64,000 nucleotides of DNA from JAXHUM01 sp034189325 (GTDB taxonomy: Bacteria > Desulfobacterota > DSM-4660 > Desulfatiglandales > Desulfatiglandaceae), in NCBI GenBank assembly GCA_034189325.1, contig JAXHUM010000096.1, positions 1 through 64,000 of the forward strand, given 5' to 3'. The translations under genes were made by a program, and so were the position numbers. The notes below the pieces were generated by a model. The model did no database searches and was not told where the DNA came from. It was given only the letters and a program-made list of their open reading frames with translations. Shown in pieces: positions 9,083-16,907 of this stretch; the stretch's first letter is position 1, and every line of letters starts with the position of its first letter.

Positions 9083-12000
9083 TTAATTGTTCTTCTCCCT
9101 GAGAGGTTCAAATCGTCTTTTCAGTTCATATCTATCACCATTAGCGTCGACTTCAGCAAAGGTTGTTGCCTTTTTGGGTGGCTCAACAGTCTTGCCGACA
9201 CCCGGCTCCAGATGAAGGCCCGTGAGTGGTGAAACTGGTACAACCCGGAAGTCCTCATTATTCGACCAGAGAACCGAACTGGAATCAAAAGCGAGATCAG
9301 CGGGTTGAACGCATTCCTTATAGTTGTCCCTGCCGACAATGGCACGGGCCGTATCAATCCAGAGAGGGAGGGCCCCTGATGCCCCATATATTGTGACGGC
9401 CTTGCCCTTCATCGGTCGATTATCATCATATCCCACATAGGCTGCAATAACATAGCCATCTTTGAGATTGAGCTGATTGATTGTCTTGTCCGGACCGGGA
9501 ATCATACCTATGAAGCTCGAATTGGTAAATTGATTGGCTGTTCCCGTCTTTCCAAAGGATGGAATCGGGATGTCAAAAACACGCACAGCCTCAGCAGCCA
9601 GACTGCCGGTTCCAATGGTCATGACCTTTTCGAGAATCTCCATGACCAGCCGTGAGACTCTGCCGGACAACACCTCCTGGGGATTTGCCTCGTATTCCCA
9701 GAGGGTTTCTCCCTCTCTATCCACTATTTTCGTAATAATAGGCACTTGATCCAGCCCTTCAGTAGGAGGAAAAGGATAGACCTCGCCTGTCATGATTGTC
9801 TGATAGGCTCGGGCGCCTTCAATGATACTAATGGAATTGGGACCCAGGGGAAAAGAAAGCACTGCTTCAAGTTCTGTCGAGATCCCGATCTTTTTTGAGA
9901 AATGTATAACATAAAACATATTTACAAGGGTCCTGAAATCACGGATTTTCCAAAGCACGTCCAGATCGTACCGTTTAAGAGAGATCAACCGTCTGAAATT
10001 CCGGTTCATGTGCTCCTTGATTGTTCCGAGAATCTCTGATGTGACCAAACCATCTATCCAGATGTCTCCAGGGGAAAGGGGCGCGGACCTCATCTTGAGC
10101 CATTCAAGAGTCAATGGAAAGACGAGATCCTGGGAAAGAGAGGATCTATCCTCTACATAGACCACTTTTGGCCCATTATCCTCAGTTTCAATAAAATAGA
10201 AATATTCAAGCACCTTGGAAAGGGCTTCTTTGTCCGGGAGAGTCCCATCTAAATCATGTCGTGCCGAGAGTGTGACAAGCCTCTTTAGCTTGGTCTTCAT
10301 CCTGAGGTCATGGGCAATAAGTCTTTGATAACAAAAACGTTGGAACTCCCGTTTTTTAATCCCTTCTGCGTTCAGACTTTTTTCACTGATGTCAAATTGC
10401 ATTCTGCTGATATGTGGAAGCATCTCCTCATGACCGCTAAAGATCACGTCTGATTGGACCTGTCCCTTGGATTGTTCAAAGGCAGCCTCCATTAATGCAT
10501 GCTCATCAACAACGACTCCATGGACATCCCTTATCCGGGTCTTATAAGATGGGTAGGATTCTCCAGACCTTCTGGTAAGGTCTACAAGATCAGCCACTTC
10601 ACGGAATTCTTCCAGGTTCAAACGGTCCGTCAGATGGTAAAGGAGCCAGATGGTCGCCAAGTTCTCCGACTTGGCTCCAGCCCACATCATGGAGACATTT
10701 TCGCTCATTGGTTCGTGATCTGGTCGTGGGACATAATAGGTATTTTCAAACCGAAAAACATCTTCTCTGTTCCGAAGGGAATCGAGAGTATTCCATTTGA
10801 GTTGGAGGGCCGCTCCATACACGATCGGTTTGAAAATAGACCCAAGCTGTCGTTTCGCATCGACCGAACGATTGAAATAGCGGTTCAAATATCCGCCGAC
10901 CATCGCTTTTAACATGCCTTTGTGAAGGACGACGATACCGCCCTCAAGTTCCGGTATTTTTGATAGAAAAACTTTTGACCCGGCATCTTTTTCTCCTGAA
11001 GAAATTACTTGGACCGGAACGACATCTCCTACTGAGAAATTCTTCAGGAATGAGGGGATATGCTTCTCCCCGAACTCCGCCCAAAGACCCTTCTTTGATT
11101 TTAGCCAGGAATCCCCTATGGGACGAAGTCCTTCATAGTCAATGATTCCCCCTCCATGGTCCCACGACACGACCAAATGAGGATCTTTTCTTGTTTTTCC
11201 AATGTGTGTAATGCGGGCTGGAAAGGGAAAATGGTCTGTCGACTTTCTTATACCCTTTTCGAGTAATTCATAATAGGAGTCCGACATTTCAGCGATATTA
11301 TAACCGTTAAGTCTGACATCGAATAAGGGTAAATGATCACGGAGGCTTCTTAACGCCGCCTCTTGTACATCTTTGTTAATGGATGTGTATATTCTTATAC
11401 CGGAGGTGGCTGGGTTATCCACACCTTGCTCTTCGAGAACTGCCTTAAAAAAATCGGACATGAGCTGTTCTCGAACGTAATCAAGGATCACATTCAGTTT
11501 ATATGTAACTCTTCCTTCATTGAAGGGGACCTCCATCTGTATTGCTTCCAAATACTGTTCCTGCGTAATAAAATCTAATTGCATCATTTTCGCCAGCACA
11601 TAGTCTTTTCGCAATTTGGACTGCTTCCTGGCCTCTTTTTTTTCTGCCCCTGTTTTTTTTATGAATGGATTGTAGCGGTTAGGTCCCTTTACGGATCCGG
11701 CAATAAATGCCGCTTCCACCAGGTCAAGGTCCTTTGCGTCTTTATTGAAATAATACTGGGCAGCGATCATGAGTCCCTTTCCATAACCGGTCACAAAAAA
11801 CTGGTTGGAATACATTTCCAGTATATCTTGTTTTGAGTATTCTCTCTCCAGGAGAAAGGCCTGTATAAGCTCTTTGAGTTTTGCCCTATAAGATCTCCTC
11901 TCGCGTTTGAAAACGTTCTTTGCAGTTTGCTGGGTGATCGTGCTTCCACCCTGAACCACTTTCCCAGCCCTGATATTCGAAATAAGCGCCCGGAGGATCG

Positions 12001-12313
12001 CTTTGGCGTCAAAACCGTGATGATTGAAGAAGTCTCTGTCTTCCGCCGCAATAATCGCCTTAATAAAGACCTTTGGGATTTCTTTATAATCGATATACTT
12101 TCGGTGGGTTTTTTCGAAAAACACACCGATTGGAGTCTCCTTGTCGTCATAATAGACCGGACTCTCCGAGCGTATAATGTTTTGGATGACACCTTTCTGG
12201 ATCCTGGTTGAAGCGTCAAGAGTAACCTCATAATAGGTGTAGCCGAAGAGAATAAGGGGCAAAAGGAAAATGAATGCTATGAAACCAATAAGATATGTCT
12301 TTTTCTTCATCAT
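9083..12313 (-). CDS. class A penicillin-binding protein (PBP1A type) with large transpeptidase insert
   Basis: 1076-residue bifunctional murein synthase. A membrane anchor spans about residues 7-27. The GT51 glycosyltransferase domain follows (about 60-235), with catalytic Glu91 in AAEDRDFFNHHG and the QGGSTITQQ motif. The transpeptidase domain carries SxxK as S492-I-F-K495, SxN as S549-E-N551, and KTG at 922-924. It polymerises and cross-links peptidoglycan from lipid II on the outer face of the inner membrane. The usual length is 750-850 residues. Here about 230 extra helical, charged residues (about 570-800) lie between SxN and KTG. The reading frame is intact and both active sites are complete, so it is predicted functional. 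It starts at either of two adjacent ATGs. The downstream lipoprotein may be a cofactor. Confidence 0.92.
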   Translation of the reverse strand: MMKKKTYLIGFIAFIFLLPLILFGYTYYEVTLDASTRIQKGVIQNIIRSESPVYYDDKETPIGVFFEKTHRKYIDYKEIPKVFIKAIIAAEDRDFFNHHGFDAKAILRALISNIRAGKVVQGGSTITQQTAKNVFKRERRSYRAKLKELIQAFLLEREYSKQDILEMYSNQFFVTGYGKGLMIAAQYYFNKDAKDLDLVEAAFIAGSVKGPNRYNPFIKKTGAEKKEARKQSKLRKDYVLAKMMQLDFITQEQYLEAIQMEVPFNEGRVTYKLNVILDYVREQLMSDFFKAVLEEQGVDNPATSGIRIYTSINKDVQEAALRSLRDHLPLFDVRLNGYNIAEMSDSYYELLEKGIRKSTDHFPFPARITHIGKTRKDPHLVVSWDHGGGIIDYEGLRPIGDSWLKSKKGLWAEFGEKHIPSFLKNFSVGDVVPVQVISSGEKDAGSKVFLSKIPELEGGIVVLHKGMLKAMVGGYLNRYFNRSVDAKRQLGSIFKPIVYGAALQLKWNTLDSLRNREDVFRFENTYYVPRPDHEPMSENVSMMWAGAKSENLATIWLLYHLTDRLNLEEFREVADLVDLTRRSGESYPSYKTRIRDVHGVVVDEHALMEAAFEQSKGQVQSDVIFSGHEEMLPHISRMQFDISEKSLNAEGIKKREFQRFCYQRLIAHDLRMKTKLKRLVTLSARHDLDGTLPDKEALSKVLEYFYFIETEDNGPKVVYVEDRSSLSQDLVFPLTLEWLKMRSAPLSPGDIWIDGLVTSEILGTIKEHMNRNFRRLISLKRYDLDVLWKIRDFRTLVNMFYVIHFSKKIGISTELEAVLSFPLGPNSISIIEGARAYQTIMTGEVYPFPPTEGLDQVPIITKIVDREGETLWEYEANPQEVLSGRVSRLVMEILEKVMTIGTGSLAAEAVRVFDIPIPSFGKTGTANQFTNSSFIGMIPGPDKTINQLNLKDGYVIAAYVGYDDNRPMKGKAVTIYGASGALPLWIDTARAIVGRDNYKECVQPADLAFDSSSVLWSNNEDFRVVPVSPLTGLHLEPGVGKTVEPPKKATTFAEVDANGDRYELKRRFEPLREKNN

Positions 12314-12392
12314 TTACTTCTATTCAGTGCGGAATAGGTATCTCCACAATCTGTTGACATCGAATTCTATGAATGCTGAGTCAGTTAACAGA

Positions 12393-13232
12393 CTAAAACA
12401 GTTTTCCAGAAAGCAGTTTTTCCCGGATAACCTCTTTCAGATTAAGGCCTTTTATTCGTAATCCTCTGCGCCCATATTGCATATTGGCCTCTATTACATA
12501 CCATTTTCCTCGACTTCTGATAAGGTCCATGCCGACATCGGTAAATCTGCACTTAATGGCCGCCTCCCGGGCCAATCGGATCCCCTCCTGTGGGAGGTTT
12601 TCAAAGCTGATTTCACCTCCCTGAGAAAGATTGGCCCTGAAATCATCAGAGCGTCTTATCCTCCAATAGGAAAGGATCGGATCGTAGTTGATGAGGATGA
12701 CTCGCAAATCTTGATCGTGAGGCAAGAATTCCTGTATATAGGCTACGTTGGTAAGACGCAAGTATCTCTCCAGATCCCTCTCGGAAGTGACTTTGAATAC
12801 CCCTCTTCCCCGAGCGGAGCATCTAGGCAGTTTGCAGACAAATGGAAAAGAGAAATCTTTCAGTATATCAGAGTGATGTAGGTGGTAATAGAATCGGGTC
12901 CTGGGGTGAGGCAGGCCTAACATATAAAAAAGGGTTGTCTGTTTGATTTTTTCATCAGAGTGGAGATAGGTCTCCAGACTTGGAAATATCTTTTTCCCAA
13001 TGGTAGACAGAAATTGGGCATAGTTCTGAGTAGGATAGAGAATCGCATGTGCGTCGAGGATTAAGTCTCTTTCTTCAGTGGTGTAATCTGGGAAGTTAGG
13101 TTTCAAACCAAGGGTTGTGACCTCAGGGATGCCCCGAAGTCTGCTTCCCAGGGCAACAAAGGTGGGATGGGAGTTATCAACCATTTCAATTTCGCGGCAG
13201 AGCCGGTGCTCTGATATCCATATTCTAGTCAA
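12393..13232 (-). CDS. RimK-like ATP-grasp ligase
   Basis: 279-residue protein with an ATP-grasp fold of the RimK/glutathione-synthetase type. Features are a nucleotide-binding stretch (FPFVCKLPRCSARGRGVFKV), a hinge (AYIQEFLPHDQDLRVILI), and the metal-binding end (VGMDLIRSRGKWYVIEANMQYGRRG), with Glu and Asn in the expected EAN position. Such enzymes join a carboxylate to an amine with ATP hydrolysis; the substrate is not evident. The apparent start is a TTG at 13230-13232 that overlaps the stop of the upstream deaminase as TTGA, implying translational coupling. A later start near residue 17 cannot be excluded. It lies between nucleoside-salvage and cell-wall genes, which does not settle its substrate. 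Confidence 0.75.
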   Translation of the reverse strand: MTRIWISEHRLCREIEMVDNSHPTFVALGSRLRGIPEVTTLGLKPNFPDYTTEERDLILDAHAILYPTQNYAQFLSTIGKKIFPSLETYLHSDEKIKQTTLFYMLGLPHPRTRFYYHLHHSDILKDFSFPFVCKLPRCSARGRGVFKVTSERDLERYLRLTNVAYIQEFLPHDQDLRVILINYDPILSYWRIRRSDDFRANLSQGGEISFENLPQEGIRLAREAAIKCRFTDVGMDLIRSRGKWYVIEANMQYGRRGLRIKGLNLKEVIREKLLSGKLF

Positions 13233-14545
13233 TCAGAAAGCCAGGTAGACACTTCAATCGATTTCTCTTTTGCTCTGGCCATAATTTCTTCGCATTCAAG
13301 TGTGATCAGATTTCGGTCCTCCATCACAATAAAACCATTAATCACGGAGTGGATGACGTCATTCCCACTCGCGGAGTAAACAAGGTGGGAATAGGGATTG
13401 TACATTGGTTTAAGATGGGGTTTATTCGTGTCTACAACTATGATATCAGCCTTTTTTCCTTTTTCAAGAGATCCCGTGATACGATCGATCCCTAAGGCCC
13501 TGGCTCCGTCTATGGTGGCCATTTTCAATACAGTAACGGCATCCATAACCGTTGGATCCATGCAATGGACTTTGTGGAGCTTCGCGGCCGTATCCATCTC
13601 CCCAAAGAGACAGAGATTGTTATTGGAGGCACATCCATCAGTACCGATGCCAACGGTGACTCCCCTCGCGATCATTTGAGGCACAGGGGAAATGCCGGAG
13701 GCAAGTTTCATGTTGCTTTCCGGGTTATGGATGACCTTCACACCATATTCCGCAATCGTTTGGATGTCTGTTGGATCGATATGGACACAGTGATCCGCGA
13801 TCAGGTGAGGCCCAAGGAGATCGAGTGATCGAAGATGCTCGAATGGGGGTTTGCCATATTTATGTTTTATCTCCGCAATTTCATGTAAGGTCTCTGCAAT
13901 ATGGATAATCAATGGGAGTTTATATTTTAATGCCATCTGATTGGCTGCCTCTAGGAGCTCAGGGCTGCAGGTGAAAAGGGAGTGGGGCTCCACGGCAATG
14001 GAGATGAGAGGATCCTTCTGCCATTTTTGTATAAGGGATTCCGTATATTGAAGACCTTTCTCTACCGGTCCGTAGTTCGGGGATGGGAAATCATAGAGAA
14101 CCTCACCTAGCAAACACCTCATGCGGGCCTTGTGAGCCGCTTCCGCAACACTGTCTTCAAACAGGTACATATCACAAAAGGTAGTCGTTCCTGAGAGGAT
14201 CATTTCTGCGCAGGCAAGTAGCGATCCAGTGTAGACAAAATCGGAATCCATTCTACTTTCAACCGGAAAGATATAATTAGTCAACCAGTCCATGAGGGGC
14301 AGATCATCGGCAAGGCCCCTGAAAAGGGCCATGGCGGCGTGGGTATGACCATTTATGAGACCTGGAAGGACAATACCTCCTTTGGCATCGATCACCTTCT
14401 GGGCGTCAAAGTGGTCGGAATCGGCCGTGCCCACATGCGTTATTGTGTCACCTTTTACACAGACAAGACCATTCTCTATGATCGTGTTCTCGGAGTCCAT
14501 CAGGAGAATGATTCCGTTTTTAATTAGAATATCAGCTTGATGCAT
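13229..14545 (-). CDS. mtaD: 5-methylthioadenosine/S-adenosylhomocysteine deaminase-type amidohydrolase
   Basis: 438-residue metal-dependent amidohydrolase. Visible ligands and motifs in order are NGHTHAAMALFRG (HxH), EPHSLFTCSPE, IHIAETLHE, DHCVHID and GTDGCASNNNL (metal Asp). These match the MtaD/SsnA branch, which deaminates MTA to methylthioinosine and SAH to S-inosylhomocysteine. Length fits the family (about 430). It sits 26 bases downstream of a purine nucleoside phosphorylase whose specificity residues fit a 6-oxopurine product, so the two probably act in sequence. Exact preference among MTA, SAH and adenosine cannot be decided by reading. It overlaps the ATP-grasp gene downstream. 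Confidence 0.87.
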   Translation of the reverse strand: MHQADILIKNGIILLMDSENTIIENGLVCVKGDTITHVGTADSDHFDAQKVIDAKGGIVLPGLINGHTHAAMALFRGLADDLPLMDWLTNYIFPVESRMDSDFVYTGSLLACAEMILSGTTTFCDMYLFEDSVAEAAHKARMRCLLGEVLYDFPSPNYGPVEKGLQYTESLIQKWQKDPLISIAVEPHSLFTCSPELLEAANQMALKYKLPLIIHIAETLHEIAEIKHKYGKPPFEHLRSLDLLGPHLIADHCVHIDPTDIQTIAEYGVKVIHNPESNMKLASGISPVPQMIARGVTVGIGTDGCASNNNLCLFGEMDTAAKLHKVHCMDPTVMDAVTVLKMATIDGARALGIDRITGSLEKGKKADIIVVDTNKPHLKPMYNPYSHLVYSASGNDVIHSVINGFIVMEDRNLITLECEEIMARAKEKSIEVSTWLSD

Positions 14546-14571
14546 TCTTACACCTTACGAAGTAATGAAGC

Positions 14572-15387
14572 TCAACGCACATCAGCAATGATTCTCTCCC
14601 AGAGTCCGGCAAGCCTGAGGCCTGCGCGGCGCGCATTGTCAATGACTTCCTCGAGTGATGTTTTTTCCATGCAATCTGGTAGATTTACGTTGGTTATTAC
14701 GACGATTGCCAGTATTTTCAGTCCGCAGTGGGCACCCACAATGGTTTCCGACACTGTGGACATTCCAACAGCGTCGGCGCCGATCATTTTTAAGAATCGT
14801 GTCTCTGCAGGGGTCTCAAGGCTTGGACCGACAAGTCCAACGTAAACGCCCTGTCGGGTCAGGATAGCCGATTCAAGGGCCTTTTGTCTGGCCAGACAGA
14901 CCAGGGAGGTATCATAGACCTCCGACATATCGGGAAATCGAGGCCCAAATTCATCCAGATTGGGGCCTATTAGGGGATTGGTGCCGGTAAGGTTGATATG
15001 ATCCGTCACGATCATTAGATCGCCAGGTTGAAATTGGGTGTTCAGACCACCGGCGGCACTGGAGATAAAGAGATACTGCACTCCCAGTTCGGCCATCACC
15101 CTCACCGGGAAAGTAATTTCTCCGGGGGTGTACCCTTCATATAGGTGAAAACGGCCCTCTAAGGCGATGACAGATTTCTCGGCGATTCTCCCTCCCACCA
15201 AGGTCCCACTATGACCCTCAATGGTCGATCTGGGGAAATGAGGGATTTCCCCATAGGGCAAGCGAAAGTCAACATCCATGCCCTTTGTGAGATTCCCCAG
15301 ACCGGTCCCGGTAATCATCCCGATCAATGGGAGCTCCTTCAGTTTGGAGGACAAGAAGTCTGCGGTCTGTTTTATTTTGTTCGGCAT
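14572..15387 (-). CDS. purine nucleoside phosphorylase (PNP/MTAP family)
   Basis: 271-residue trimeric-type (NP-I) phosphorylase. Motifs are the phosphate loop GTGLGNL (usually GSGLG), GHSGTLVGGRI, EGRFHLYEGY, ISSAAGGLN, and the base pocket LVGPSLETPAE and VGMSTVSET. Glu191 and Asn233 (ITN) correspond to Glu201 and Asn243 of human PNP, the pair that selects 6-oxopurines; MTA phosphorylases carry Asp at the second site. Together with the deaminase downstream this suggests phosphorolysis of methylthioinosine or inosine to hypoxanthine and a sugar phosphate. The start at 15387 was chosen by family N-terminus and an AGG-containing leader; an upstream in-frame ATG at 15471 would add 28 residues unlike the family. 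Confidence 0.87.
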   Translation of the reverse strand: MPNKIKQTADFLSSKLKELPLIGMITGTGLGNLTKGMDVDFRLPYGEIPHFPRSTIEGHSGTLVGGRIAEKSVIALEGRFHLYEGYTPGEITFPVRVMAELGVQYLFISSAAGGLNTQFQPGDLMIVTDHINLTGTNPLIGPNLDEFGPRFPDMSEVYDTSLVCLARQKALESAILTRQGVYVGLVGPSLETPAETRFLKMIGADAVGMSTVSETIVGAHCGLKILAIVVITNVNLPDCMEKTSLEEVIDNARRAGLRLAGLWERIIADVR

Positions 15388-15574
15388 GATCTTACCTGAG
15401 TACTCTGTTGTTTTCTCATTAGGGCAGGTCTTCCAAAAAGTCAAGCCTATTGAATCATTTGAAGGCCCCACGAGCCGAACGCAGGGAAAAAGGCGGGGTC
15501 ATGAGAACAAGGGGCGATTCTGAGTTTGATTAGAACAGGAAGAGCAATCACTTGCGAAATCAAAGGGTACTCTT

Positions 15575-16504
15575 CTACCACAAAGATGATTTCCAGGAAT
15601 TCCTGAATATCAGATGAGCAGCGTCATTTTCGTGGGTATATGCCTTTTTGCCGTCAAATATATAGGCAAGCGACAGTTTTAGTCCTTTTTTGCCGTAATT
15701 GGCGTCACAGTATTCAGCGATCTCATTTGCTGTTGAGAAAGGTTTTCCGAACATATCATTGACTGGAAAGAGCGTGCTTTTCTCATACACCTTGTACACC
15801 AGCTCCGTGCAGGCAATTGCCGTATCGGTAGAGAAGTCAAAATTATAATCATAAGGTTTATTGACATATGAGAAGGCCTTATAAATGGCTTCGGCCATTT
15901 CTCTTTTGGAAATTCTGGGCCTCAACACGACAATGCCGTCTTTTGCAGCACCTGACTCAAATGTGGAGAAAACAACCCCTTCGCTGATAGACTCAATAAT
16001 GGTCATCTCCCGCCAATTCATCTTATGCTTCTTCGATTTCTTGTCAAAAAGTCGGTATAGGAGTTCATCGAAATTCCCAGATGCTATTCTTTTCGATCTG
16101 ACCCAATTCATGGTTTCCACATCGCCTGAGAAGAACTCGTCTCTATCTTCCTGAGAACCGACATATAGGCCTGCATGGGTCCAAAAGCCTGGGATAGCGA
16201 AGTTGGAAATATAATAATTACACCTATTCAGGAAAATATCCCCGGGCCGAACCAAAGAGCGCAGTCGCTTCAATTCTGCTTTGCTAATTGTATTTTTATC
16301 TGATTCAATGATCCTTGTATCGCCGGCCCAGGCGAAAAACCATGATTTGAGGGGATAGAATTTTGGGTGAAAAAAATAGGACTTTACAATAATGGCGGGA
16401 ATAATGACGACAAAGACCATTGCTCCTATGAAAGTTCTTTTTCTCAAATGTGCCCTCCAGGTTGGCTTCGATAGAACAACATCACTCAAGATGCCGACTG
16501 ACAT
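15575..16504 (-). CDS. YiiX-like permuted papain-fold (NlpC/P60 superfamily) membrane-anchored protein
   Basis: 309-residue protein with one N-terminal membrane segment (about residues 26-45), the rest predicted periplasmic. The core has the permuted papain arrangement. LRSLVRPGDIFLNR and FWTHAGLYVGS bring the catalytic His first; AIACTELVYKVYEKS brings the catalytic Cys later. This matches the YiiX/YebB (DUF830) group, thought to act on amide or lipid ester bonds. It is monocistronic as far as visible, downstream on the same strand of the prenyltransferase fusion with a 400-base gap. Substrate unknown. The cysteine and histidine are present, so it is likely an active enzyme. Confidence 0.75.
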   Translation of the reverse strand: MSVGILSDVVLSKPTWRAHLRKRTFIGAMVFVVIIPAIIVKSYFFHPKFYPLKSWFFAWAGDTRIIESDKNTISKAELKRLRSLVRPGDIFLNRCNYYISNFAIPGFWTHAGLYVGSQEDRDEFFSGDVETMNWVRSKRIASGNFDELLYRLFDKKSKKHKMNWREMTIIESISEGVVFSTFESGAAKDGIVVLRPRISKREMAEAIYKAFSYVNKPYDYNFDFSTDTAIACTELVYKVYEKSTLFPVNDMFGKPFSTANEIAEYCDANYGKKGLKLSLAYIFDGKKAYTHENDAAHLIFRNSWKSSLW

Positions 16505-16907
16505 TCAATGTTGGGTAAGCCTCACAGCCGTTCCGACAATCATATAACTTGGGAGTCTCAGCAGCTTGGCGTATGCAACAACACGTCACAAACCGCCACT
16601 GCCATTGGAAAATTTCCACTTTTTGTGAAGATTTTTGTGCTGTCCGTAGCAGGAATTCCAGTCATCCAATTCATGTTGCCGGCGGGATTTTAGGGACTCT
16701 GTATTCTATTTCCCTAAAGATTATAAAAACATTTCCATTGTGAGTCAAGCGCTAACTAACCACAACATATATGTATGAATTTGCCCTTCGGCAGAATATT
16801 TGGATTCCATGTACGATCTCAATTCAGTGGGGGCCCAATCACGCCACCAGTTATGTCCCCGACTTGAGGTCCACCGTCGTGATTTCGCCTTTTTGTTGTA
16901 GCGCAAT
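16505..16907. other. gene-free stretch of about 400 bases
   Basis: No supported gene, RNA or repeat was seen between the YiiX-like gene and the prenyltransferase fusion. Short open frames here have no recognisable content. It may hold the promoter of the YiiX-like gene. Confidence 0.5.
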
